The notes below the pieces were generated by a model, which searched no databases, was not told the origin of the DNA, and saw only the letters and a list, made by a program, of their open reading frames with translations. A stretch of 55,023 bases of DNA from Oligoflexia bacterium (lineage in GTDB: Bacteria; Bdellovibrionota; Bacteriovoracia; Bacteriovoracales; Bacteriovoracaceae). The position numbers were made by a program, and so were the translations under genes. Each line of letters begins with the position of its first letter. The first letter of the stretch is position 1. The stretch is from positions 1 to 55,023 of the forward strand of contig JADFZW010000030.1 of NCBI GenBank assembly GCA_015232355.1. Direction: 5' to 3'. Of the stretch, positions 8,940 through 17,656 are shown piece by piece.

Positions 8940-8991
8940 AATAAACAATTTCAATAAACAATTTCAATAAACAATTTTAATAAACAATTGG
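8940..8991 (+). repeat. 4 x 13-nt tandem repeat abutting a ribosome binding site
   Basis: Four units of AATAAACAATTTC (the last two differ at the 3' end) run directly into GGGAG (8990-8994), the ribosome binding site of the cytochrome gene at 9002. Copy-number change would alter the spacing between any upstream promoter and the gene. Confidence 0.9.
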
Positions 8992-9001
8992 GAGCAATGA
9001 G

Positions 9002-9475
9002 ATGAATGTAAAAAAAATTATTAAAGAAAAAATTTTGTTTATAAGTATTGTTTGCTTTTTTTTTGTTATAGTCAGTTGTTCAGATAAAAAAGAACCACCA
9101 GAGTCACGTTTTACTACTTTATATAATGGAACCTTCAAACCAAACTGTCTAAGTTGTCATGCTCCCGGAAATGATGTTTATGATAATTCAGGAGTGAAGT
9201 TAGATTTTACTACTAAGGAATTAGCTTACAGTACTTTAACCACAAAAAATTCTGCAAGTCCGAGTAATCAATATTGTAGAGATATTCCCTATGCTAGTGC
9301 AAGAGATGTAAATAATTCCTATCTGCTTGCTGTTTTAATCAGCACCTATAATACTACTAACTATGCTAGCAAAGTAAATTGTGTTCCCTATAATGTTCAC
9401 TTACTTGATCAAAATCTTTCTCAAACAGAGAAAGATTCAATTGTCGCTTGGATTAATGAGGGTGCTGGAATATAG
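9002..9475 (+). CDS. Cytochrome c-like lipoprotein (single CxxCH)
   Basis: 157 residues with a hydrophobic N-terminus and lipobox (VIVSC at residues ~22-26), so probably a lipid-anchored envelope protein. One haem c motif, CLSCH (residues ~54-58), is followed by a SRE/PSD1-like helical segment ending in SIVAWINEGAGI, the typical C-terminal helix of small bacterial c-type cytochrome domains. Three further cysteines lie outside the haem motif. GGGAG is 7 nt before the ATG. Only 26 nt separate it from the desulfurase-like gene, so it may lead that operon. The electron-transfer partner is unknown. Confidence 0.75.
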   Translation: MNVKKIIKEKILFISIVCFFFVIVSCSDKKEPPESRFTTLYNGTFKPNCLSCHAPGNDVYDNSGVKLDFTTKELAYSTLTTKNSASPSNQYCRDIPYASARDVNNSYLLAVLISTYNTTNYASKVNCVPYNVHLLDQNLSQTEKDSIVAWINEGAGI

Positions 9476-9501
9476 AATACTCCTATGCTACAATGAGATA
9501 A

Positions 9502-10674
9502 ATGATATATTTCAATAACGCTGCAACCTCTTACCCCAAACCTCCCAATGTAAAATTGGCAGTAAATGATTATTTTAATCACTATCCAGTAGGACAAAAT
9601 CGTAATCAATTAGGAGGAGAGGATTTAATTCTAAACATTCGTAAAAGAATAGCAAAATTTTTAGGAATAAAAAATTGTAATAATCTTTTTTTTACCTCTG
9701 GTGCTACCGAAGGGTTAAACTTACTTATAGCTGGATTAAATGTTGAAGAGGGTGACCATCTGGTTACAACTGAAAATGAGCATAATTCAGTACTAAGACC
9801 CCTATATCGTTTGATAGAAACAAAGAAAATCAAATTAGATATTGTGGCCACTAATGAATATGGAATTATTAATGTAAGTGATATAATCAAGTATGTTAAT
9901 AGTGAAACGAAAGCAGTCATAGTAAATCATGTTTCAAATGTTACTGGTTTTACTTTGGATATTGAGCAGCTTGCTCTTCAAATTAAACAAAAATCAAAAG
10001 CAATTATTATTGTTGATGGATCTCAAAGTGTTGGTTATTTGCCGATAGACTTAAGTAGAATGAATGCAATAGATGCTTTTGCTTTTTCTGGACACAAATC
10101 ACTATGGGCATTGGAGGGTATTGGTGCAGTTTATATTTCTGAGAGTTTGATAAATAGTGATCAAAATAAAATTGCACCATTAATTGCACCATTAAAGGTA
10201 GGTGGCACAGGAGTAAAGAGCGAATCACTTAAACAACCGACTGAATTACCAATATATTACGAATCAGGAACACAAAACATTATAGGAATAATCTCACTTG
10301 CAGCGGGTGTGGATTTTATTACATCGATAGGGTTAGAAAAGATTAATCAAAGAGTTTCCGTTTTAAGTGATTATTTAGTAGATAAACTTCAGGCAATGCC
10401 TGAGATTATTTCTCCATCATTTGAAATTGAAATTAAAAACTCCATTATAAGCTTTAATATTTTAAATCATGATCCATCAGAGGTGGCATTTATTTTAAGT
10501 AATTCATTTGATATTATTGTTAGAGAGGGACTACACTGTGCCCCTTTAATTAGTAAACGATTGGGGTTTTTCCCAAAGGGATCGATAAGAGTTGGACTCT
10601 CATACTTTAATACTGAAGGAGAGATAGATTTTTTTATTGATTCAATAAAAAAAATAATAAGTAGCAAATGTTAA
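9502..10674 (+). CDS. Cysteine desulfurase-like class V aminotransferase (SelD-associated type)
   Basis: 390-residue PLP enzyme. IYFNNAATSYPKP at the N-terminus, TSGATEGLNLLIAG, ENEHNSVLRPL, VDGSQSVG and FSGHKSLWALEG (Schiff-base Lys) mark a class V aminotransferase. VREGLHCAP near residue 345 supplies the catalytic Cys in the RxGxHCA arrangement of SufS-type desulfurases. It looks most like the subgroup often found in genomes with selD, which is proposed to mobilise sulfur or selenium from cysteine or selenocysteine. It is first of a tight same-strand series (gaps of 20, 36, overlap and 36 nt) with two small proteins and two V4R-like proteins. The substrate is inferred, not shown. Confidence 0.85.
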   Translation: MIYFNNAATSYPKPPNVKLAVNDYFNHYPVGQNRNQLGGEDLILNIRKRIAKFLGIKNCNNLFFTSGATEGLNLLIAGLNVEEGDHLVTTENEHNSVLRPLYRLIETKKIKLDIVATNEYGIINVSDIIKYVNSETKAVIVNHVSNVTGFTLDIEQLALQIKQKSKAIIIVDGSQSVGYLPIDLSRMNAIDAFAFSGHKSLWALEGIGAVYISESLINSDQNKIAPLIAPLKVGGTGVKSESLKQPTELPIYYESGTQNIIGIISLAAGVDFITSIGLEKINQRVSVLSDYLVDKLQAMPEIISPSFEIEIKNSIISFNILNHDPSEVAFILSNSFDIIVREGLHCAPLISKRLGFFPKGSIRVGLSYFNTEGEIDFFIDSIKKIISSKC

Positions 10675-10693
10675 AATATTAATATGAATTAAA

Positions 10694-10984
10694 ATGATAA
10701 TAATCAATATTTCAATCAAAGAAGATTGCCTAGATAGTACAATAATAAAAGAATTTGCTTTTGATCAATCGATTAATAGAGAATATATCAATTACCTAGG
10801 AAAGTTGGGGTCGATGCAATACTTCCCTGAATTTCCCAAACCATTTTTTTCGATTATTGTAGATAGAGAGTTTAAAATTAAAGGAATAGAGGGCGAGAAA
10901 ACAATACGTATAATATTTGATAATAAAAATGATTTAGAGGTAGAGAAAAGGTTGATTTTATTTTGTAATCGATTCACACTTTAA
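10694..10984 (+). CDS. Small conserved-looking protein in the desulfurase/V4R operon
   Basis: 96 residues with an alternating strand/helix pattern. The middle holds YLGKLGSMQYFPEFPKPFF followed by strands around IVDREFKIKGIEGEK, which looks like a small alpha/beta ligand- or metal-binding fold. There is one Cys near the N-terminus and one near the C-terminus. It begins 20 nt after the desulfurase stop with no clear ribosome binding site and is probably translated by coupling. I cannot name the family. Confidence 0.6.
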   Translation: MIIINISIKEDCLDSTIIKEFAFDQSINREYINYLGKLGSMQYFPEFPKPFFSIIVDREFKIKGIEGEKTIRIIFDNKNDLEVEKRLILFCNRFTL

Positions 10985-11020
10985 TAATAGGAAATTAATT
11001 AAATGTAAGGGGGTTACAAA

Positions 11021-11221
11021 ATGGGGGAAAAATTACTTGATTATTATAAGCAAGCTGAGAAGATTGGCGGCGGAAAGGCAAGAATGCGTTTAGCGATGAT
11101 TACTAAATGTCCAAGTGCAGGTGTAGATAAAGTTCCTGATGATCCAGATAAAATTAAAAAGTTTGAAATTGCAATGGAAGAAATAAGAAAAGAATTTTTA
11201 GGAGGTGGTGAAAATGTTTAA
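11021..11221 (+). CDS. 66-residue helical protein coupled to a V4R-like gene
   Basis: A small, mostly helical charged protein with a central KARMRLAMITKCPSAG segment containing its only Cys. A strong AAGGGGG lies upstream. Its 3' end carries the ribosome binding site of the next gene, and its stop overlaps that gene's ATG by 8 nt, which indicates translational coupling. Function unknown. The operon context suggests it works with the V4R-like proteins. Confidence 0.65.
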   Translation: MGEKLLDYYKQAEKIGGGKARMRLAMITKCPSAGVDKVPDDPDKIKKFEIAMEEIRKEFLGGGENV

Positions 11222-11741
11222 GTTTGAAAAGACTAATTTATTTTTAAATAAAAAGGTAGATCCAAAACACTATAGGCATTTTGTAAATAAGGTTCCAATG
11301 GTTTTACATTGTCATCACTATTCTACACTCTATACTCAGCTAGCATTAGATGCAAAAGAAGAGGAAGTTTTGCTTAAATCGATGGAAGAGGCAATTTATC
11401 CTATACTAGAAAATTATTATAAAGATAACAACATTGAAAGAATTGACGATAAAGTTGAAGTTGCTTGCCAATACTTTTCATTTATGGGTCTTGGAAAAAT
11501 GAGTGTAATCTCTATTAGTGAAAATTCGGCAGAAGTGCATCTACTTAGATCTCATTTAGATGAGGGTTGGATAAAGAAATTTGGAAAATATGATAGACCT
11601 ATTAATTATATTGCTAGTGGTTTTATAGCTGCGATGTTTGAAGTAATAAATGATAAGAGAACTAACACTGCTATTGTCCAGGAAGTGCAAAGTATTGCTA
11701 AGGGTGCAGAACGAGCAGTATTTAGAGTATCCACTAAATAA
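11214..11741 (+). CDS. V4R-like small-molecule-binding protein (paralogue 1)
   Basis: The start is placed at ATG 11214, 9 nt after AGGAGG; in-frame GTG codons at 11205 and 11208 overlap that site. The 175-residue product has helices, then strands (KMSVISISENSAEVHLLRS), then YIASGFIAAMFEV and a final strand pair with VQEVQSIAKGAERAVFRV. That order matches V4R (4-vinyl reductase-type) domains, which bind small molecules in BchJ, DmpR/XylR sensors and related proteins. The usual paired cysteines of the C-terminal zinc site are missing (AKGAERAVF), so zinc binding is doubtful. It is a divergent paralogue of the following gene. Confidence 0.6.
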   Translation: MFKFEKTNLFLNKKVDPKHYRHFVNKVPMVLHCHHYSTLYTQLALDAKEEEVLLKSMEEAIYPILENYYKDNNIERIDDKVEVACQYFSFMGLGKMSVISISENSAEVHLLRSHLDEGWIKKFGKYDRPINYIASGFIAAMFEVINDKRTNTAIVQEVQSIAKGAERAVFRVSTK

Positions 11742-11777
11742 TAAGTGAAAAAAGAAAAAGAATAAAGGGAGAATATT

Positions 11778-12404
11778 ATGAGTATAGATAGAAAAAGGAT
11801 AATAGATGCCTTATCTAAAATAGAAGTAGCAGGTAATGATAATGGATTAATCGAAGGATTTGGCGTTTTAGTAAATCAAATGCCGACCACATTCTGGAAT
11901 AATTTTGCTGAAAAATTAGTTTCAAAAGTTGATCCAGGATTAATTGATGCCACTGAATATCTTTTAATAAATGCTGGTCATGAGTGTGGATACCATACTG
12001 GTTATGGAATTATTACCTCTGATGAATGGAATGCAGTTGTAAAACCAATGATAGAAAAAGCGCCTGAAGATATTTTATACGGCGCCTTTGCAGTCTTTAC
12101 AGCTTGGGGATGGGCGGATTGTGAAATAGTAGAACTTGTTCCTAATCAAAGAATGGTAGTTCGTGCTTATGATTATTATGAATCAGATCCTGTAAAATTT
12201 GGTCGATTAGAGCGTCCATGTGCTTACATGCTTAGAGGAATAAGTGCTGCTTTTATGGATTTAGCTTATGGTGGTCCATATGATAAAACTGGAAAGAAAG
12301 GACTTAAAACTTTCACATGTAAACAAACCAAAGGTATTGAGTGTGGAGATGCTTATGGGGAATTTATAGTAGTGCGCGCTCAAGCAGGATATGGCCAATA
12401 TTAA
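11778..12404 (+). CDS. V4R-like small-molecule-binding protein (paralogue 2)
   Basis: 208 residues. GHECGYHTGYG is followed by AFAVFTAWGWADCEIVELV, a YDYYESD segment, RPCAYMLRGISAAFMDLAY, and CKQTKGIECGDAYGEFIVV. This is the V4R order of conserved Gly, Cys and strand elements. Unlike the upstream paralogue it keeps the cysteines (C-x7-C before GD) that form the metal site in phenol-sensing V4R proteins. AAGGGAG precedes the ATG. It is last in the operon and ends on a 24-nt palindromic terminator. Role inferred: binds a ligand or metal connected with the desulfurase. Confidence 0.65.
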   Translation: MSIDRKRIIDALSKIEVAGNDNGLIEGFGVLVNQMPTTFWNNFAEKLVSKVDPGLIDATEYLLINAGHECGYHTGYGIITSDEWNAVVKPMIEKAPEDILYGAFAVFTAWGWADCEIVELVPNQRMVVRAYDYYESDPVKFGRLERPCAYMLRGISAAFMDLAYGGPYDKTGKKGLKTFTCKQTKGIECGDAYGEFIVVRAQAGYGQY

Positions 12405-12426
12405 ATTGATTTTATAAAATCAATTT
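12403..12426. terminator. Perfect palindrome between convergent genes (bidirectional terminator)
   Basis: AAATTGATTTTA (12403-12414) is followed directly by its exact reverse complement TAAAATCAATTT (12415-12426). It overlaps both stop codons. T-rich sequence on the far side in each direction suits termination of both transcripts. Confidence 0.6.
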
Positions 12427-13573
12427 ATTTTATAGATTTTTCATAGATTGATTTTAATGGGCCAAAGAAACCAGAGAATGCTGGTTTAGTTTGTTTCCAG
12501 ATAAAATCAGGGCGTTCTTCTTGTAACCATTCACCACCAATAATTCTACCTTTCTTATTAATCTCTAATTTATATCTATAAACTTTTTTTCCAAGACCTT
12601 TGTGGTTTTCATCTTTTTCCCATGTTTGAGCTACTTCTGCAATATAGAGCATTTCAGTTTCAACGGTGATCTCTTTTACTGTTCCTTCAGCAGCATCGTC
12701 AGAAGCACCATCTTCTTCGCTAATAATAGTTGTCTTAAAGCCATAAACTGGTTGATTCCAAACTTCTGCATCTCTAGTAACATCAGCAACGAAACCCTCG
12801 TCATTTAAAGCAATTTGATTTACAAGAGCAACGTGGAATGCTCCAGCGTTAGTGTCTTTGCATTTTGGAGCGTTCATTAATTCATTCATTTTTTCTTCGC
12901 TCATTTCGCCGGCCTCAACTTTTTCCTTCAATTCTTTAAAATCTAGATTACATCTAGATCCAATAGTGTAGGTTTGAGAATCTGTAGAGTGAAGAAAGTA
13001 TGTAAGAAGTGCTTTAATATCTGATGATCCAAATTCAATAGCAATTCCATCTTTGTTTACAACTTTAACAGCAGCTGGATTATTAAATTGCATAGTAGCT
13101 GGTGCCCATGCGTGACATAATCCTTCCCAACGAGGAATTGAAAAATCACGATCATATTCATCACTATCTCTAACTGTTTTCATGATTTCAGTTCTCTCTC
13201 TTTCTTGAGTAGTAAGAGGAAAATCGTAACGACCAAGATAAAGATCATATTTCTCAGCTGGAGATAAATTTTGGGTATTCATTCCCTTTCTGATTTTTCC
13301 CTCTTTTAATAAAGAATAGCCATATTTTTTTTCTTCACTACTTCCTGATTGATTCCAACGAAAAGTAATACCACCTTTATATGTTGGCCAATAATCATCA
13401 CTCCAAGGCATTGTAGTAAGTTGACCTGAGGTAGGTAACTCTGAAAATGTGCTGTTATAATCTTGAAGCATTAACTCTGGTTTGTTGGCCCTATCCCATG
13501 CGGCCATAGAATAAGCATTGCTAGTAATTAGCAAAAAAATTATCACGGAAAAAATACTTTTACTGATGTTCAT
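12425..13573 (-). CDS. Exported transglutaminase-elicitor-like protein (paralogue 1)
   Basis: 382 residues with a signal peptide (cleavage near NAYS). The core reads WEGLCHAWAP (Cys153), DGIAIEFGSSDIKALL (176-190), NAGAFHVAL (His247), then FVADVTRDAEVWNQPV with Asp264/Asp268. This order fits the transglutaminase-elicitor family, first described from the Phytophthora GP42/Pep-13 secreted transglutaminase and also known in some bacteria, which uses a Cys-His-Asp triad. A secreted enzyme acting on Gln/Lys side chains or peptide bonds outside the cell is the likely role. AAGGAG precedes the ATG. A paralogue with an altered triad lies at 45330-46487. The family call is from motif memory. Confidence 0.65.
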   Translation of the reverse strand: MNISKSIFSVIIFLLITSNAYSMAAWDRANKPELMLQDYNSTFSELPTSGQLTTMPWSDDYWPTYKGGITFRWNQSGSSEEKKYGYSLLKEGKIRKGMNTQNLSPAEKYDLYLGRYDFPLTTQERERTEIMKTVRDSDEYDRDFSIPRWEGLCHAWAPATMQFNNPAAVKVVNKDGIAIEFGSSDIKALLTYFLHSTDSQTYTIGSRCNLDFKELKEKVEAGEMSEEKMNELMNAPKCKDTNAGAFHVALVNQIALNDEGFVADVTRDAEVWNQPVYGFKTTIISEEDGASDDAAEGTVKEITVETEMLYIAEVAQTWEKDENHKGLGKKVYRYKLEINKKGRIIGGEWLQEERPDFIWKQTKPAFSGFFGPLKSIYEKSIK

Positions 13574-13750
13574 AGATGACTCCTTATGAAAAATAAAAAT
13601 AAAAATAAAAAATTTTAAAATTAACGTTGTTTTTAGCTAGCGGGGTTCTTATACCACAGTGGTTAGGTGCAATCTAATGTAATAATAATATGATCTTCAT
13701 CTAAAAATTGGATGGATAAAATGTGCTGGCGTTGATTCGCTAATTAGTGA

Positions 13751-14356
13751 CTAATTACTGTTATTTTCTTTGAGTAGTTTTACATAGAATTTAAAGTCTG
13801 GAGTATCTGCGCGTTTTAAAAAATAAAATAGAAGTGTTTCAGTATTAACAATATGTGCACCGGCCCGCTCCATTAAATCTAATCCGTTTTTCCACTTTAG
13901 TGTAGTACTAGATATTACAGCATCCATAGGAACAACAACTTTATATTGCTGACTAAGAAGATCGAGAGCTGTTTGTAAAACGCAGATATGAGTTTCGAGT
14001 CCAGCTAAAATAATTGTTGATTTTGGATGATTTTGCGATTTTGTTTGTTGCTGTAAAGTTGAACTATATTCGTTACAACCACAACAACTAAATGTGATTT
14101 TATCATACATAGGATTGTTGTTCCATAAATCCATAATGTGTTCGTCAGTTGCTCCAAGACCTTTGCGATAGTGTTCTGTTCCAATCATAGGAATGTTTAG
14201 TTTATTAAACATTTTGATCATCATCAAAATATTATTACGAGCATCTTTGTAAATGTCTTTTTTCATCAAATTAGAAAAACTTTTTTGAAAATCAATAAGA
14301 GTAAAAAGTGAATTTTGAGGAAGTAAATCATTCCAATAGCTACTATTATTATCCAT
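13751..14356 (-). CDS. Isochorismatase-family cysteine hydrolase
   Basis: About 201 residues. The start is set at the second ATG (14356), 9 nt after AGGAG (14366-14370), because the first ATG touches that site. The triad is visible: Asp in TLIDFQKSF, Lys in YDKITFSCCG and the nucleophile Cys in LAGLETHICVLQTALDL. This matches YcaC/nicotinamidase-like hydrolases, which cleave amides or vinyl ethers. No signal peptide, so cytoplasmic. The substrate cannot be read from sequence. A small Gln/Lys-rich insertion (LQQQTKSQ) sits before the Cys strand. It follows the ankyrin gene by about 27 nt on the same strand and may be co-transcribed. Confidence 0.85.
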   Translation of the reverse strand: MDNNSSYWNDLLPQNSLFTLIDFQKSFSNLMKKDIYKDARNNILMMIKMFNKLNIPMIGTEHYRKGLGATDEHIMDLWNNNPMYDKITFSCCGCNEYSSTLQQQTKSQNHPKSTIILAGLETHICVLQTALDLLSQQYKVVVPMDAVISSTTLKWKNGLDLMERAGAHIVNTETLLFYFLKRADTPDFKFYVKLLKENNSN

Positions 14357-14392
14357 AGAGAGCATCTCCTAAAATTAAAATGTTAGTTTTTT

Positions 14393-17300
14393 TTATTTGT
14401 TACTATATTCATTTGTAGATTCAGTGTCAAACACATTTCGAAGTTGTAAAATAACATCAATATCCTTTTTTAGCATTGGGAAGATGCTTTCATCCAATGC
14501 AAATTCTTTTGTCTTAAAACAAAGGAAATCAAAAATCTTTAAATACTCGGAATCTTTTTTTACATTTTTTCTATCTTCAATATGTCTAAGCGCTTTCTCT
14601 ACTGCTGTTTCCTTGTGAGAATTGCTCAGTGCTAGAAGTAAATGTTTTTGTGTTTGAGTTGAGCTGACATTAAATAGTTTAACAACACTATTGAAGTCAC
14701 CTTTGCGAACATATTTCATTAAATATTTTGCATTTTTATTATTGGTTTTATTAATTTCTTTTTTAATTTCTTCACTTTCTTTAAACACTTTTAAGAGAAG
14801 AGTGGTAATTGGATTATATGGTTTACTATAGGAAGATAGTATTTGTGGTAGACTACGTTTTACTTCGTTTAAGGTAAAGACATCTACTCTGGGATCGATT
14901 AGTAATAATTGAAAAATATTTTTAAGTTTTATAAGTGAATTGGGATCACTTTTCCATTCACAACTGGCAATATAGGTGAGAGGTGTTTGTAGTGTTGGCC
15001 AGTAGTAACGATTATTACCATCATGAACGCACATAGCAGAAGATGTTTGGTTTAAATCAATCATTTCATCGGTAAGTAATCTTTTAACCTCTTTTTCATT
15101 CAAATCAGCAATTGCTTGAATTAATTTTTTATTGTTGTTCCGGATGATTGCTTTTTTTAATTCATTTTTATATCTAATATCATTAATGTTTTTTATTAAA
15201 TCCCAAGCAGTTTTTTCAAACTTATTAGTGGCAAAAACATCAGTGCGAGAATCATTTAATAACATTTGAAATATCTGTAAAGCTTTATCACTATCTTTAC
15301 TATTTTCTTTACTATTTCCCATTTGATTTTTAATTAGATAGGTTAAGGGTGTCTCTTTCTCTTGAGATGAAATGCTATCGTCATTGAGTGCATTTAAATT
15401 GATAGTATTTTCTTCTAGTAATTTTTTTACACTAGATACGTCTAAATTTTTTATTGCTTGAAAGAGTTTTTGAGTACTTCGCTTAATCATTAATTCCCGA
15501 AGTTCACCAATCATTTCTTTATTCAAATTCTGTAAATTTTCATTTAATATGCGAGGGGTTTTATTTTTTAAGATTGAGAGTGCATTTTGTTTTTTGCGAT
15601 TAATATTAAATAGATCTATATTTTGATGATTTATGAGTATCTTGAATATGGCCATAACTTTATCACAAGTAACTTTATCATTTTCCCATTTTTCTTTTAT
15701 CAAAAAAGTAAGAGGTTTTTCATAGGTATAATCTTTTGCATTTTTTAGCTTTATCAAAACATTAGCATTAATATCAATATTTTCTTCTTTAAGTAAACTT
15801 GTTACTTTAGTGATATCTAGATCTTTGATTGCTGATAAAAGATTACTATTATATTCTTTGGTAATGGCCTCTTTTAGTCCCTTTGCAAATATTTTTTTTA
15901 AAGAGGTATTTGATTTATTTTGTTTTAATATTTCCCAAGCATTTTGACCCGCACCATTGGCAGCTAAAATTTTTGTGCGATAATCTTGTGATAATAATTT
16001 TAAAATTTCTTCCACTTTATTATGAATATTTTGATCAGGTTCATTTTCCCAATCAACTCCTACCAGATAAGTTAATGGTGTTTCCAGAGTATCATATTGT
16101 TTTCCATCTATTTCCATGCTGACTATTATTTGGCCATTGGGATCTAGATATTTTTCATTTAAGATTTTTTTTACATCTTCCACATTAAGATCAGTTATTG
16201 CATTTAATAGTTTAATGTTGTTCTTTTTAGCAGTTGTTTCTTGTAGTTTATTTTTAATAGATGATTTAATCAATGGCATGATATCATTAGTGTCTTTATT
16301 AGTTTCTTCATTTGTAGGCATTAATAAATCAAATGCATTTTGGTTATTACCATTGGTAGCAAAAACATCAGTGTCAGGATCATCGATTAAAAGATTAAAT
16401 ATTTCCAAAACCTTTTTGGCGATGGTGATATTAGATTCATTGTTATTTTTTTTGTTTGTATGATGTTTCCAATTTTCTTTTAATAGAAATGTTAATGGTG
16501 TTTCATCAATATTAGAAAAGAATGTGGGTGAATCGGAAATATTATGTCCATTGTATTTCAAATCTTGCCAATCAATAAACATTTTTTTATTCAAGTCAAT
16601 TATATCTTCATCTAAAACACTGTTTACAGAAGCAACATCAAGATTACTAATGGCCAAAAATAGTCTTCTGCTATTTTCTTTTAACATTGCTTTAGAAAGT
16701 TCAGATTCAAAAAATTTTTTTAATGGAGTTGATTGTTTAGATTGAGAATTTTTTAATAAATTCCATGCATTCTTTTTTTTCTCATTCATTGCTGAAATAT
16801 TAGTGCGTGGATCATTTAATATACTTTTAAATATATTTGTAATTTTTTCAGAGGTATTTTTGTCTTCGGGCCAATCATTTTTTACAATAAAAGTGAGTGG
16901 AGTCTCTAAAGAATCGACAACTATTTTTTTGTCATGATTATATGTAATTTTCCCAGTTTCATTTATATCTATATTTTTTGCAGTAAGAATTTGCTTTACT
17001 TTTTTTTCATCCAAGCGAGAGATAGCATCGACTAATTTATCACTATTTGTTTCAATTAGAGTCATTAGTGAATCAATAAGTTTTGCGCTAATTCCATTTT
17101 CATTTGTATCTAAATTGCTGTTAATATCAACTAAGAGTTCTTGTGAGTTATAACCATATTCATTTTTTTTATAGATATCTGTATGAGGATCATTAATTAG
17201 CATCTCAAAGATTTTAATAATTTTCGTGCCATCGATAGAGTTGTTGAAATTTTTCATTGATTGCCATTTTCGACGAGCGATATATGTTAAAGGTGTTTCG

Positions 17301-17656
17301 TAAAAAAACTCATTGTTGTTCTTCCAATCAATCGGATAGTAGCGATTTAGATCTATTTCATTTTCATTTAGTTTTAATAATTTCTCTACCTGATCTACAT
17401 TTAAATCAAAAATTGCACTAAAAAGCTTTTCACTATTTGCTTTAATTAAACTTGTTTCAGAGTTATCTATTTTAAATTCAGTATTCATTTCAGTATTCAT
17501 TATGTTGCTTTTTCGAAAGAAATGTTCATCAGATGCTAGCGCAATTGTTGCTCTTGTTGTTATTGTTACTATTGTTGTTACTGCTAACGATAACAAGAAA
17601 AAAATAGTAAAAGTTATTAGTGTTAATAAATATTGATTCGATAATTGCCTTAACAT
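14393..17656 (-). CDS. Exported protein with seven long ankyrin-like modules
   Basis: 1087 residues with a hydrophobic N-terminus and signal peptide-like end at ALAS (residues ~39-42). From residue ~74 to ~985 the same ~130-residue module repeats seven times. Each opens with LFxAIxxLdvxxVkklL and IDlN, then xETPLTyl (YETPLTYIARRKW, LETPLTFIVKNDW, DETPLTFLLKENW, LETPLTYLVGVDW, YEKPLTFLIKEKW, KETPLTYLIKNQM, LQTPLTYIASCEW), then IFxxLixDpxTDvfaxN. Each module looks like a pair of ankyrin repeats with a long insert. A C-terminal helical segment follows. Ankyrin arrays bind proteins, and in an exported bacterial protein they often point to host or prey contacts. AGGAAAC lies before the ATG. Confidence 0.75.
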   Translation of the reverse strand: MLRQLSNQYLLTLITFTIFFLLSLAVTTIVTITTRATIALASDEHFFRKSNIMNTEMNTEFKIDNSETSLIKANSEKLFSAIFDLNVDQVEKLLKLNENEIDLNRYYPIDWKNNNEFFYETPLTYIARRKWQSMKNFNNSIDGTKIIKIFEMLINDPHTDIYKKNEYGYNSQELLVDINSNLDTNENGISAKLIDSLMTLIETNSDKLVDAISRLDEKKVKQILTAKNIDINETGKITYNHDKKIVVDSLETPLTFIVKNDWPEDKNTSEKITNIFKSILNDPRTNISAMNEKKKNAWNLLKNSQSKQSTPLKKFFESELSKAMLKENSRRLFLAISNLDVASVNSVLDEDIIDLNKKMFIDWQDLKYNGHNISDSPTFFSNIDETPLTFLLKENWKHHTNKKNNNESNITIAKKVLEIFNLLIDDPDTDVFATNGNNQNAFDLLMPTNEETNKDTNDIMPLIKSSIKNKLQETTAKKNNIKLLNAITDLNVEDVKKILNEKYLDPNGQIIVSMEIDGKQYDTLETPLTYLVGVDWENEPDQNIHNKVEEILKLLSQDYRTKILAANGAGQNAWEILKQNKSNTSLKKIFAKGLKEAITKEYNSNLLSAIKDLDITKVTSLLKEENIDINANVLIKLKNAKDYTYEKPLTFLIKEKWENDKVTCDKVMAIFKILINHQNIDLFNINRKKQNALSILKNKTPRILNENLQNLNKEMIGELRELMIKRSTQKLFQAIKNLDVSSVKKLLEENTINLNALNDDSISSQEKETPLTYLIKNQMGNSKENSKDSDKALQIFQMLLNDSRTDVFATNKFEKTAWDLIKNINDIRYKNELKKAIIRNNNKKLIQAIADLNEKEVKRLLTDEMIDLNQTSSAMCVHDGNNRYYWPTLQTPLTYIASCEWKSDPNSLIKLKNIFQLLLIDPRVDVFTLNEVKRSLPQILSSYSKPYNPITTLLLKVFKESEEIKKEINKTNNKNAKYLMKYVRKGDFNSVVKLFNVSSTQTQKHLLLALSNSHKETAVEKALRHIEDRKNVKKDSEYLKIFDFLCFKTKEFALDESIFPMLKKDIDVILQLRNVFDTESTNEYSNK

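Noticed and set aside
1151..10674. selD and the desulfurase as one operon
   Set aside because: They are 7 kb apart with genes on the opposite strand between them; only a functional link is possible.
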